Below are positions 1-8,653 of a stretch of 64,000 nucleotides of DNA, piece after piece; positions within the stretch are counted from its first letter, which is position 1; each line of letters opens with the position of its first letter. The stretch is from contig NZ_JAJUXH010000002.1 of the NCBI RefSeq assembly GCF_021390245.1, positions 310,001 to 374,000 on the forward strand, in the 5' to 3' direction. This stretch comes from Dyadobacter sp. CY323 (GTDB lineage Bacteria; Bacteroidota; Bacteroidia; Cytophagales; Spirosomataceae). Both the position numbers and the translations under genes were made by a program. The notes beneath the pieces were generated by a model. That model searched no databases, was not told where the DNA came from, and saw nothing but the letters and a program-made list of their open reading frames with translations.

Positions 1-430
1 GTACCGGATTGTATTTATAAGTCACACTATCAATGGCCGGCGTTAAACTAACCGCCACATAATCAGAAAGATATTCTTCTCCATCTCCTGTATTGATCCG
101 TAACCGGTATTTATTTGATGTACTGAATGAGCGGGGCGGCAGGATATAAAGTCCGTCCCCGGTTTCTGTAAAATCATAACGCTCGCCATTCTCGACCTCA
201 ACCGTCACCTTCGCCCCATTTTCAGATACAGGATTCGTGTTCTGGTTCACATTCTGGGTTCTTCTGAGTTCAATTCTGCTTGTATCATTTCCTACATTCA
301 AAAACCCGTCGACTACCAGATAATTTTCGTCAGAATTTACTTCCGGTGGCGAAAATGGCTCTACACAACTGTATATCACAGCCAGCATGGCAAGTGTGAC
401 GGTCAGTAAAGTGTAGTTTCTGATTCTCAT
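1..430 (-). CDS. DUF4249 lipoprotein, partial (C-terminus beyond window)
   Basis: The first 143 residues are present. The start is the ATG complementary to 428..430 and the frame runs open to the window edge. A hydrophobic leader ends in a lipobox-like IYSC, so the product is probably lipidated and outer-membrane associated. The core (SCVEPFSPPEVNSDENYLVV, GFLNVGNDTSRIELRRTQNV) is nearly identical to the N-terminal region of the next gene upstream, so the two are recent tandem paralogs. DUF4249 proteins commonly lie beside TonB-dependent receptors in Bacteroidota. The function is unknown; a surface accessory role for the neighbouring receptor is inference. Gap to the upstream gene is about 24 nt, so they are probably cotranscribed. 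Confidence 0.85.
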   Translation of the reverse strand, partial: MRIRNYTLLTVTLAMLAVIYSCVEPFSPPEVNSDENYLVVDGFLNVGNDTSRIELRRTQNVNQNTNPVSENGAKVTVEVENGERYDFTETGDGLYILPPRSFSTSNKYRLRINTGDGEEYLSDYVAVSLTPAIDSVTYKYNPV

Positions 431-454
431 CGGCTTTTCAATGCATCGTAATGA

Positions 455-1582
455 CTACCAAAAATCGGGTCTTACCGTGGTTCCACCTTGCGTTCTGCAA
501 TCCGTACAACTTGACGGAGAGCCTGTAATAAACTCAGATCTCAAACCTCCGTAGGAAATGAGCAGCGATGTAGTTTCCAAGGCACATTGCCTGGGACTCA
601 TCGGATTGCATACAACATCAAACGTGTCCGGTGCCATGCATTGCGGATAAGTTCCAAGTCGCGGCGTGATGGTCAGCCTCTGCGTTTCTTCGGTAACAGC
701 ACTGAAAAACCCAAAAACAAGGTCTTCCGAATCACTGGTACTCCGTATGTTTCCGGTTACCTGCGAAGGCTGCGGATCAAATAAGCTGCCCGTTCCCTGT
801 GTGGTCTTTGCAAGATCAGTCCAGTATTCAAAAGCTTCTCTCGACAAACCGTATTGTTTAACAAGAATGCTGTACTTGATAAAAAGTTTGTTGGTCGAGA
901 CCGGCACCCTGTAAATGGGCAAGTCTTTAATAATGTCACTAGTCAGCTTTACCGTGCTTCCCAGCAGAATACCTCCTGACAAGCCTTTTCCCCAGCAAAG
1001 ATTAATATCTTTTTCTCTCATCACTATTTTCTTGTCAATGACTTCCAGAGAAGAATAAAAGGCTGAACGGTACTCCCAGGTTTCTTCAAATTTCCACCGG
1101 TAAAACTGGGTCTTGTTCGCGGGATCATGCGTGTTCACATAAAAAACCATCGCATCCAGAAAACTGTCGTAACGGGCCGTTACACTGTCAATCGGCGGGG
1201 TTGAGCTAACCACGACGTATTCTGACAGGTATTCTTTTCCAGCATTCGTTTTAATGCGCAGCCGGTACTTATCCCCGCGGTTATATTGCTGCGGAGGCAA
1301 AATATACTGTCCTCTCGCTAATTCCTGAAAAGCAAAGCGCTCTCCCGACTCGCTTTCAACAGTCAATGCGGCACCAGACTCGACATTAGGAGTGGCAACA
1401 TCGTTTACATTCTGCGTTCTCCTGAGCGCGATCCGGGTTGTGTCATTTCCTACATTCAGAAACCCATCAACAACAAGGTAATTTTGATCCGAATTGACCT
1501 CAGGCGGCGAAAACGGTTCAATGCAGCTGTACAGAAAAACCAGCAATGCAAAAAAACTGAGCTTTATAAGGCTGTATCTCAT
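455..1582 (-). CDS. DUF4249 domain-containing lipoprotein
   Basis: This 375-residue protein has a short hydrophobic leader ending in YSC at about residue 20, a plausible lipobox. It continues with a beta-rich DUF4249-type region starting EPFSPPEVNSDQNYLVVDGF. Several cysteines cluster near the C-terminus (CMAPDTFDVVC, SSCTDC). It lies 15 nt downstream of the TonB receptor and is followed by a paralog, so it belongs to the same transcript. The family has no established biochemical role. Pairing with a TonB receptor suggests a surface-exposed partner in substrate capture, which is inference. Confidence 0.85.
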   Translation of the reverse strand: MRYSLIKLSFFALLVFLYSCIEPFSPPEVNSDQNYLVVDGFLNVGNDTTRIALRRTQNVNDVATPNVESGAALTVESESGERFAFQELARGQYILPPQQYNRGDKYRLRIKTNAGKEYLSEYVVVSSTPPIDSVTARYDSFLDAMVFYVNTHDPANKTQFYRWKFEETWEYRSAFYSSLEVIDKKIVMREKDINLCWGKGLSGGILLGSTVKLTSDIIKDLPIYRVPVSTNKLFIKYSILVKQYGLSREAFEYWTDLAKTTQGTGSLFDPQPSQVTGNIRSTSDSEDLVFGFFSAVTEETQRLTITPRLGTYPQCMAPDTFDVVCNPMSPRQCALETTSLLISYGGLRSEFITGSPSSCTDCRTQGGTTVRPDFW

Positions 1583-1597
1583 TCTTAATGGCTGTAA

Positions 1598-4369
1598 TTA
1601 AAATCTGAAATTGTACGTAATGGTCGGGATAGGCTGACCAAAAATCGAAAGCTGATACCCATTCACCCTGCCTGCCACCGTTTGGAAGTAAACCGAAGTG
1701 GGATTTTTTCTTCCAAGTAAGTTGTACACCGCCAATGTCCAGGAACTATGCGCCAGCTTCTTGATCTTATGGTTCCCCTCTATATTCATCGCGAGATCCG
1801 TACGGTAATAATCCGGAATACGGAACTGGTTCCGATCGGCATAATACACTCTTTGAGCGCCGTCGATCATATACTTCCCGATCGGAGGTGTGTACGGGCG
1901 GCCGGTACTGTATGTAAAATTGAAAGATAAACTAAACCGGTGCGAGAAGCGGTAGTTGGAAATCACCGTGAAATCGTGTGGTTTGTCGTAATTACTTGGA
2001 TAGAAATTACCATTATTCGGCGCATCGGGCGAGTCGCGATCTATGGCTCGAAGCAACGTTCTGGAATAGGTGTAACCCAGCCAGCCATTTAATTTTCCGG
2101 TCATTTTCTTGATCATGAATTCCACGCCATACGCTTTTGCTTTGGTATTCAGCACCGCAGCTTCAATGTTGTGGTTCATGATGAGTGAATCGCCGCCTTT
2201 GTAATCGAGGAAATTCTGTATGTTCTTGTAATACCCTTCCAGCGAAACTTCCACTTTATTCCCCCTGAAATTGCGGTACAAACCAAGTGAGAACTGATCA
2301 CCGATTTGTGGTTTAATGTACGGATCACTCAACTTCCAGATGTCGGTCGGAGAGATCGTCATCGTATTGGTCAGCAAATGGATATACTGCCGCAAGGTAT
2401 TGTAGCTCACTTTCAGCGAAAGGTTATCAAACACACTGTACCGAACGGATGCCCGGTATTCCGGCCCGCCATAAGATTTGATCTTTTCACCGGCTTTGTA
2501 ATTCTTTACTCCTTCCTGATAAATGTATTCAATGGGAAGGCCTGGAACATACGTGTTCACTTCCTTTGGTCCGAGATATTGAAAAAAGGAATAACGGATA
2601 CCGGCAGAAATGGAAAGGCGCGGACTTACTTCAAATTTATCTTCAATGTAAAGCGCACTTTCCATCGCCTGCTCAGCTGGAAGCTCGTCGGGACGGATCA
2701 GCGATTCAGCTGTTTTGGGTTGGAATGAGCCTGGGTGAAGTTTATAATAAATGCTGCTGAAACCGAAATCCAGCGTATGTCGCGCGTTTAGCTGGTAACT
2801 CAAATCCGCCTTGAAATTGGATTGGTTAATGTCAAATTTCAGATCAAATGAGTTCAGTGGGAGTCCCGCAGCGCCCATGGCATATTGGTATTTGCTGTGA
2901 GAAGCGGTGAGTACCCCATATAATTTGGAGTTGAATGTATGCTTCCATTTCAAAGAACCAAGCTGATTTTGGTAAGTGTATAAGGTATCCCCAAATAATC
3001 TAAACCGGTCATCGCTCACATATCCTGTTAAAAACAAGCTGTTCTTCTCGTTGATTTCATGGCTGATATTCAGGTTAATGTCGTAGAATGACGCCGAGCT
3101 TTTGTTGTAATTTTCATTGTCCAGCGCTTTGATTACCCAATTGGAGTACGTGGAGCGGCCTCCGAGAAGAAAGGAAGTTTTGTCTTTCACGATCGGACCT
3201 TCCAATGTTAACCTGCCTGTTACCAGCCCGATACCTCCCGATGCCACGAACTTCTTCTTGTTCCCATCCCGGCTGTTGATGTCCAGTACGGATGACAGCC
3301 TGCCCCCGAACTTTGCTGGAATGGTGCTTTTGTAGAGCTCAACGTCTTTTAACACATCCGGGTTGAATGCAGAGAAAAACCCGAAAAGGTGCGAAGGATT
3401 GTAGATCACCGCATCATTATACTGGATCAGGTTCTGGTCGGTGGAACCTCCCCGAACGTTCAGACCGGTACTGTTCTCTCCTACTGATTTTATCCCCGGC
3501 AGCGTAAGAACGGTACGAAGCAAATCGGTTTCCCCAAAAACGGTAGGAACCTGTTTCAGGTTTTTGATCGTCAGCTTAACCGTTCCCATTTGTGTACCGA
3601 CCACGTTTTTGTCCTGCCCGGCTTTCACCGAAACTTCCTTTAATGCGATCACACTTTCCCGCATTTCCACATCGAGCTTGCCATCCGAATAAAGAATAAT
3701 CTGGCGCTGCGTTTCCCGCATGCCCGTGCTTTTGATCCTGAGAAGCTGCTTTCCCCTGGGTATAGTAAGTGAATAAAAACCTAATGCGTCGGTTGTCACC
3801 CCGATTGACGGTGAATTAATAAAAATAGCGGCGCCGATTACCGGCTCACCAGTAACTGCATTTCGTATGTAACCTGTAACCGTGGAGTTTCCCGGGGTGA
3901 TCCTGTGTTTCCTGATCCCAATGTCGTGTACTTTACTCTCAGCCGTCGAAAGCAATTTCTCTTTTGCATCGCTCTCCGGCCCGGTATAGGCTAATGTGTC
4001 GTTATCACTTGCCCGGTTCGGCTCAAAAAGCCCCGGAGTAAGCTGGGTAATAATGCGCTGGCCTTGTGTAATGTAGATCCGTTTTTGCGCATCGATCGCA
4101 TATTCGAATTCGGACCCGCGAAAAACCTGGTCCAATACCTCACGAATCGTGAGATCTTTCACATTGAGATCGAGCGTCAGGCTGTCGAACTTGGCGGTAT
4201 CGTAGTAGAGGTAATAGCCGGTCTGAGATTCGACTTGTTTGACAAACTCCCCAAACCTCGCAGAATCGAGACGCATGGTGATTTTTTTTTCCACGTTGTT
4301 TTGAGATAAGGCAACATTGGAAATAAAAAGACAGCAAATGGAAAGGATCAGGGGTAGAAGTATCTTCAT
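1598..4369 (-). CDS. STN-domain TonB-dependent outer-membrane receptor
   Basis: The protein has 923 residues. A signal peptide (about 1-23, ending ALSQ) is followed by an STN (secretin/TonB short N-terminal) domain around 28-103, a carboxypeptidase-regulatory-like domain around 165-245 (TVTGYIRNAVTGEPVIGAAI), a plug around 255-360 (LNVRGGSTDQNLIQYNDAVI) and a C-terminal beta-barrel ending in YNFRF with a terminal aromatic. It should import a ligand across the outer membrane using TonB energy. STN domains in related receptors signal to FecR-type anti-sigma factors, but no fecI or fecR gene is present within this window. Its ATG overlaps the stop of the upstream gene by 4 nt (ATGA), suggesting translational coupling. 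The substrate cannot be read from the sequence. Confidence 0.92.
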   Translation of the reverse strand: MKILLPLILSICCLFISNVALSQNNVEKKITMRLDSARFGEFVKQVESQTGYYLYYDTAKFDSLTLDLNVKDLTIREVLDQVFRGSEFEYAIDAQKRIYITQGQRIITQLTPGLFEPNRASDNDTLAYTGPESDAKEKLLSTAESKVHDIGIRKHRITPGNSTVTGYIRNAVTGEPVIGAAIFINSPSIGVTTDALGFYSLTIPRGKQLLRIKSTGMRETQRQIILYSDGKLDVEMRESVIALKEVSVKAGQDKNVVGTQMGTVKLTIKNLKQVPTVFGETDLLRTVLTLPGIKSVGENSTGLNVRGGSTDQNLIQYNDAVIYNPSHLFGFFSAFNPDVLKDVELYKSTIPAKFGGRLSSVLDINSRDGNKKKFVASGGIGLVTGRLTLEGPIVKDKTSFLLGGRSTYSNWVIKALDNENYNKSSASFYDINLNISHEINEKNSLFLTGYVSDDRFRLFGDTLYTYQNQLGSLKWKHTFNSKLYGVLTASHSKYQYAMGAAGLPLNSFDLKFDINQSNFKADLSYQLNARHTLDFGFSSIYYKLHPGSFQPKTAESLIRPDELPAEQAMESALYIEDKFEVSPRLSISAGIRYSFFQYLGPKEVNTYVPGLPIEYIYQEGVKNYKAGEKIKSYGGPEYRASVRYSVFDNLSLKVSYNTLRQYIHLLTNTMTISPTDIWKLSDPYIKPQIGDQFSLGLYRNFRGNKVEVSLEGYYKNIQNFLDYKGGDSLIMNHNIEAAVLNTKAKAYGVEFMIKKMTGKLNGWLGYTYSRTLLRAIDRDSPDAPNNGNFYPSNYDKPHDFTVISNYRFSHRFSLSFNFTYSTGRPYTPPIGKYMIDGAQRVYYADRNQFRIPDYYRTDLAMNIEGNHKIKKLAHSSWTLAVYNLLGRKNPTSVYFQTVAGRVNGYQLSIFGQPIPTITYNFRF

Positions 4370-5094
4370 GGTTGTGCTTGTTTGTCGTATGCTTCGACAA
4401 TTTTGACAATGGCTAACTCTCTGTTTTTGCGGTATCTGATCTTTTCATCCCGCAGCACTCTGCGCAATTCCTTTTTGTCTTCGGGAAATAAAGCGAAAGT
4501 TGACTTTTTGGAGCGGACACTGTGATAACGGCCGTCCTTAAAGATATAATAGAAGTCTTTTTGCGGGAAAAGAGCAATTACGCGTTTATCGACAATCTTC
4601 TCCTGCCGCTGTTTCGATCGTCTGACCAGAGTTTTTGACTTACCATTGTAGATAACGTCATAAAATCCAGTGCGCATTTGCTCATTTATACTTTTTCCAG
4701 ACTCGAAATGCCCGAAATGATGCTGATCCAGCAGGAAGTAATCGACCTTTTCACTTTGGAGCAAAATGTGATCGCCATTAAAATGCTTGATCACTAATTC
4801 GTCGTGGAAAATATCATATAACATCGCGATGCTGTCGAAACGCTGTCCATCGTACATCACAACTCCGTTGTGCCACTTTCGCTGGTTAAAAAACTGGTGC
4901 TCTTCCTGCCTCGCATCATACACATAATATTGCCGGCCATTATACAGATTCTGGGACATTGAAGTGGCCGATTTGTATAAAGAAATCGGATAGGCAGGTG
5001 TTTTCGCGGAGGAAGTCTGCACGTTCGCAACCTGACAGATCGAGCTTTGGGAAAGGCAAATCAGAAGAACTAAGACCGTAGTAAAAATGCGCAT
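4366..5094 (-). CDS. exported protein of unknown function, coupled to TonB receptor
   Basis: I place the start at the ATG of MRIFTTVLVLL, residue 49 of the longer open frame, because it begins a clear signal peptide ending near SSICQ. The upstream extension is AT-rich and unlike coding sequence. The mature part (about 220 residues) is rich in charged and aromatic residues and has a basic helical C-terminus (LRRVLRDEKIRYRKNRELA). I do not recognise a family. The stop overlaps the TonB receptor start by 4 nt, so the gene is first in the receptor/DUF4249 operon and its product probably acts in the same periplasmic or outer-membrane process. Confidence 0.75.
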   Translation of the reverse strand: MRIFTTVLVLLICLSQSSICQVANVQTSSAKTPAYPISLYKSATSMSQNLYNGRQYYVYDARQEEHQFFNQRKWHNGVVMYDGQRFDSIAMLYDIFHDELVIKHFNGDHILLQSEKVDYFLLDQHHFGHFESGKSINEQMRTGFYDVIYNGKSKTLVRRSKQRQEKIVDKRVIALFPQKDFYYIFKDGRYHSVRSKKSTFALFPEDKKELRRVLRDEKIRYRKNRELAIVKIVEAYDKQAQP

Positions 5095-5287
5095 GCAGAC
5101 GAAGTTTTCTTTTAATACGACAACACTCCTTATTATTGTTGCAATATAACTTATGTATTTAAAGATGTGAACATGAGTTACATACTTCAAACCGAAAATA
5201 TTTATTTTGCCGGTGCACATACGATTAATGCAATACATAATTAATCATAAATATCAGTTTCTTAATACCTCTTCCCGGGTAATATCC

Positions 5288-5295
5288 TAACTTTG
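5288..5295 (+). promoter_or_regulatory. candidate -7 promoter element for epimerase gene
   Basis: TAACTTTG matches the Bacteroidota -7 consensus TAnnTTTG and lies 45 nt before the epimerase start. No clear TTG -33 element is seen at 19-21 nt spacing, so the call is tentative. The rest of 5095..5339 is AT-rich divergent intergenic sequence with nothing else I can name. Confidence 0.4.
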
Positions 5296-5339
5296 AATTT
5301 GTATACGTCACACATCATTGATCATCCATTATTCCATTT

Positions 5340-6401
5340 ATGAAAATTTTAATTACCGGAGGTGCTGGTTTTGTAGGGTCTTCTTTGGCCATTTCATTAA
5401 AAATTAATTATCCGGATTATCAGGTTTTTGCACTGGATAATTTGAAGCGCAGAGGTTCGGAATTAAACCTTAGCAGGTTAAAAAAGCACGGTGTCGAATT
5501 TGTGCACGGTGACATCCGCAATAAAGAAGATTTTGACTCCATTCCAGCCGTCGATACGGTTATAGAAGCGTCTGCTGAGCCGTCCGTACTTGCCGGACTT
5601 GATGGCACTCCCGATTATTTGATTAATACAAACCTGGTTGGGACCGTCAACTGCCTCAATTACGCATTAAAACACAAAGCCGCATTCATTTTTCTGTCTA
5701 CAAGCCGGGTTTACCCGATTAAAACGATTGAGACCCTGAATTTTGTGGAGGAAGAAACCCGTTTTGCATTATCAGACGAGCAGCCGGTTCCCGGTGTTTC
5801 CTCGAAAGGTATTGCCGAAGACTTCCCATTAAATGGCGCGCGCTCACTTTACGGTACTACGAAGCTTGCTTCTGAATTGATCATTCAGGAATATAATGAG
5901 TTTTATAATCTGAAAACGGTTATCAATCGCTGTGGCGTAATTACCGGACCCTGGCAAATGGGCAAGGTAGATCAGGGAGTAATGGTGCTATGGATTGCAA
6001 AGCATTACTTTGACCAGCAACTTGGGTACTTTGGCTACGGCGGGACCGGCAAACAGATCCGCGATATGCTGCACGTGGCAGATCTTTACAGGCTCATCGA
6101 CTGGCAGTTGCATAATCTGGATGCTGTAAATGGTGAAATCCTGAATGCAGGTGGCGGTTTGGAAAGCAGTGCGTCTTTGCAGGAGCTTACCAAAGTTTGT
6201 CAGGAAGTAACCGGCAAAACTATTCCGATCAAAGTCGTTCCGGAAAACCGTACCGCTGATATCCGGCTTTATGTAACGGATAATACAAAAGTGACTGCGT
6301 TGACGGGTTGGAAACCGCAAATTGGCATTCGGCAGATCGTCGAAGAAATCACCGCCTGGCTGGCCGAAAACGAAGAAGATCTCGCCCCAATTTTGAAATA
6401 A
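5340..6401 (+). CDS. NAD-dependent nucleotide-sugar epimerase (CDP-paratose 2-epimerase-like)
   Basis: This 353-residue extended short-chain dehydrogenase begins with the Rossmann motif GGAGFVGSS at residues 7-15. An acidic residue (DN) ends strand 2, and the YxxxK motif appears as YGTTK around residue 176. The segment DNLKRRGSELNLSRL and the loop AEPSVLAGLDGTPDYLINTN resemble CDP-paratose/CDP-tyvelose 2-epimerases more than UDP-glucose 4-epimerases. It would act in the cytoplasm on activated sugars for surface polysaccharide. The exact sugar is uncertain. It is followed after 124 nt by an HMG-CoA-lyase-like gene on the same strand. Confidence 0.8.
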   Translation: MKILITGGAGFVGSSLAISLKINYPDYQVFALDNLKRRGSELNLSRLKKHGVEFVHGDIRNKEDFDSIPAVDTVIEASAEPSVLAGLDGTPDYLINTNLVGTVNCLNYALKHKAAFIFLSTSRVYPIKTIETLNFVEEETRFALSDEQPVPGVSSKGIAEDFPLNGARSLYGTTKLASELIIQEYNEFYNLKTVINRCGVITGPWQMGKVDQGVMVLWIAKHYFDQQLGYFGYGGTGKQIRDMLHVADLYRLIDWQLHNLDAVNGEILNAGGGLESSASLQELTKVCQEVTGKTIPIKVVPENRTADIRLYVTDNTKVTALTGWKPQIGIRQIVEEITAWLAENEEDLAPILK

Positions 6402-6411
6402 GTTTTTGAAG

Positions 6412-6492
6412 GGGAGAAAAGGGAGGATGGAGGAAAGGGATTATCAATCTGCCTTTCCCGTCGTCCCTTTCTTCCCATTCCTCTGTTCTCCC
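6412..6492. repeat. imperfect purine/pyrimidine inverted repeat
   Basis: Two 29-nt arms (6412..6440 and 6464..6492) are imperfect inverted repeats. One is almost all purine on the plus strand and the other almost all pyrimidine. About 21 of 29 positions pair, with the best pairing at both ends of each arm. It fills most of the space between the epimerase and the lyase-like gene. It could fold into a long hairpin in RNA, but it lacks a T-tract and is not a typical terminator. Confidence 0.5.
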
Positions 6493-6525
6493 AATTCTAA
6501 CATTCAGTCATTCTATCATTACTAC

Positions 6526-7374
6526 ATGAAAATAATAGAATGCCCACGTGATGCCTGGCAGGGATTTCATTCTTTTATCCCCACTGACAAAAAAGCCGCT
6601 TACCTGAACCAACTTTTGAAGGTTGGATTTGACACCATCGATTTTGGGAGCTTTGTCTCACCAAAAGCGATGCCTCAGGTAAGCGACACCAGCCAAATTC
6701 TCGGCAAACTGGATTTTTCAGGATCTACTACCAGTTTGCTGGCCATCGTCGCCAACGAACGCGGTGCTGCGGAAGCTTGCAGCTTTGACCAAATCCGGTT
6801 TCTCGGTTATCCGTTTTCGATTTCAGAAACCTTCCAGCTTCGCAATACAAATGCAACAATCAGAGAATCGCTCGATCGTGTCAAACGCATTAGCGAGTTA
6901 TGCCTGAAATCCGAAAAAGAATTGGTGATCTATATTTCAATGGGTTTTGGCAATCCATATGGAGATCCCTGGAATTCAGAAATTGTAGTGGAATGGGTGG
7001 AAAAGCTTTCAGGCTTGGGAGTCCGGATCGTTTCATTGTCGGATACCATCGGGGTAGCAAATTCAGAGGACATAACATCGCTTTTCACGACGATTATTCC
7101 TCGTCATCCTCATCTGGAGTTCGGCGCGCATTTCCATTCAAATCCTTTAAACTGGAAACCGAAGATCGAAGCTGCGTACCAGGCAGGTTGTAGGCGGTTC
7201 GATGGTGCAATTTTAGGATATGGAGGTTGCCCAATGGCTCAGGATGAACTGGTAGGCAATATGGCAACCGAGCGGTTGATTGAATTTGGAATTGAAAGAA
7301 ATGAGTGTTTGACCATAGACAAGGAATCATTTGCTATCGCGCGTTCCATGTTTATGGATTTAATAAATACCTAA
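6526..7374 (+). CDS. hydroxymethylglutaryl-CoA lyase-like enzyme
   Basis: I chose the ATG at 6526 (MKIIECPRDAWQGF), 282 residues. The longer open frame upstream translates the inverted repeat and is implausible. The TIM-barrel HMGL/DRE-TIM metallolyase features are present: an N-terminal PRD (usual catalytic R-D pair), VGFDTIDFGSFVSP, a metal-site-like GAHFHSNP, and the lyase signature region GYGGCPMAQDELVGNMATE with its cysteine. HMG-CoA lyase splits HMG-CoA into acetyl-CoA and acetoacetate in leucine degradation. No other leucine-pathway genes are nearby. The residue after PRD is Ala rather than the usual Gly, so the precise substrate is less certain. Confidence 0.82.
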   Translation: MKIIECPRDAWQGFHSFIPTDKKAAYLNQLLKVGFDTIDFGSFVSPKAMPQVSDTSQILGKLDFSGSTTSLLAIVANERGAAEACSFDQIRFLGYPFSISETFQLRNTNATIRESLDRVKRISELCLKSEKELVIYISMGFGNPYGDPWNSEIVVEWVEKLSGLGVRIVSLSDTIGVANSEDITSLFTTIIPRHPHLEFGAHFHSNPLNWKPKIEAAYQAGCRRFDGAILGYGGCPMAQDELVGNMATERLIEFGIERNECLTIDKESFAIARSMFMDLINT

Positions 7375-7379
7375 ACAAA

Positions 7380-7412
7380 AAGCTCCGAAGAAACTGAATT
7401 CCTCCGGAGCTT
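7380..7412. terminator. bidirectional intrinsic terminator
   Basis: The hairpin arms AAGCTCCGAAG and CTCCGGAGCTT pair with one mismatch, with an A-run on one side and a T-rich stretch on the other. It lies between the convergent lyase-like gene and the unknown helical protein gene and can serve both. Confidence 0.75.
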
Positions 7413-7433
7413 CCTATTTAAAGATATTTTTTC

Positions 7434-8552
7434 TCAGTGAGCCGCAAACTTGCGCTTTACAATTGCGAGCAATGCAGTCACTGCTTCTCCATTCACATCC
7501 CAGGCATATTTCGAGGCATATCTGTGCCAGATCAGGTTTTCCGCCTCTTCGAAGCTTTTTACTGTATCCAGCTCATAAATCGCTTTGTCGAAATGCTCAC
7601 TGTTTTTATTAAAAAGTTGATTGACGAACATAAACCGCTGGCCCAGTGGAATTGATCCGGAAATGCTCTCCACTTTAACCTGCATACTTCCGTAAGATTT
7701 GTCTTCGGCAGGTTTAGGCAGCTCAACTTTAAACCGGTTGTTCAAAGAATCCCTTTCTGATGCGCTCGTTTTGGCTACGATATCACCTAAAATGGCCGAT
7801 GCAGGTTCGGCTCTCGGGGCAGACGGTTTAGTGGATACCGAAGGCTCCAACTCGGTAAACGCAGAATCGAAGAATGATCTGGATTCATTTTTGACTGAAA
7901 CCTGCCCAGGCCTGCCGCTTTCGACGATCCTCAATTCACTCAAATTGACCGGAAAAACATCCGAGAAATGAACCAAATGCTCGTCAATATTATCTACAAG
8001 ATCGGCATTGTCTTTCAATTCGTATATCCAACTGACCGCCTGCGTTTGGTAAACCGAACTTGAACCACTGTCCGTCAAACGACCCAACATCGCCTCGGCA
8101 ATTCCCCGGTGAATGTGCGTGTATTTGACCAGTTGTTCGGCTTTTTCATGCGTAAATTCCGCGTCAGGGGTAGCTCTGATCTTATCTTCATAATAAGATG
8201 CGGGGCTCAGCAGCAACTTTAATGCATCCTTTACAGAATCCAGAAGCAGAGGTTCCAGATCCGCGCGTTTTACGGCAATGTGCTGGGAGGCTGTATTCAA
8301 GAAATCTTCCAGCGCCTTTTTTACATCCTCGTTAGAAAAATCAAAATAGGGACTTCTGAACGTTTCGGCGTTGCTTTTCCATTCTTCAAACAAACGGTTG
8401 AGTATGCCGAGATTGACCTGTCTTACCGGAGTCAGTTTGAGTAAACCTGCTCCATTTATAGTATTTTGTGCCTGATATGCGTCATTTAGAACAGTTGTAG
8501 TGAACCTGAGAGCATATTGGTTGAGTGCAATTGAATTCAAATTCTCCGGCAT
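7434..8552 (-). CDS. conserved helical protein of unknown function
   Basis: This 372-residue, apparently soluble protein has no signal peptide or membrane segment. The N-terminal two thirds look mainly alpha-helical. A low-complexity Ser/Pro/Ala linker occurs around residues 235-255 (STKPSAPRAEPASA), followed by a C-terminal block of about 75 residues (IPLGQRFMFVNQLFNK through KYAWDVNGEAVTALLAIVKRKF). That last block resembles a conserved module I associate with uncharacterised Bacteroidota proteins; this is memory of the family, not a search result. It diverges from tdk. Its role is unknown. Confidence 0.75.
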   Translation of the reverse strand: MPENLNSIALNQYALRFTTTVLNDAYQAQNTINGAGLLKLTPVRQVNLGILNRLFEEWKSNAETFRSPYFDFSNEDVKKALEDFLNTASQHIAVKRADLEPLLLDSVKDALKLLLSPASYYEDKIRATPDAEFTHEKAEQLVKYTHIHRGIAEAMLGRLTDSGSSSVYQTQAVSWIYELKDNADLVDNIDEHLVHFSDVFPVNLSELRIVESGRPGQVSVKNESRSFFDSAFTELEPSVSTKPSAPRAEPASAILGDIVAKTSASERDSLNNRFKVELPKPAEDKSYGSMQVKVESISGSIPLGQRFMFVNQLFNKNSEHFDKAIYELDTVKSFEEAENLIWHRYASKYAWDVNGEAVTALLAIVKRKFAAH

Positions 8553-8653
8553 AGCGAATAAGAGCTTTTGATAACGATCGTGTTTGAAAAAAAAAGGTTT
8601 GATTTGTAAATATAAAAAAATTGACCGTTAACCGGGCCAATCCTGCCGTAAAC

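Noticed and set aside
5095-5238. Longer N-terminus for the exported protein upstream of the TonB receptor
   Set aside because: It would bury the signal peptide 48 residues inside; the AT-rich extension is intergenic.
6406-6525. Longer N-terminus for the lyase-like enzyme
   Set aside because: It translates the purine/pyrimidine inverted repeat; the family starts at MKIIECPRD.
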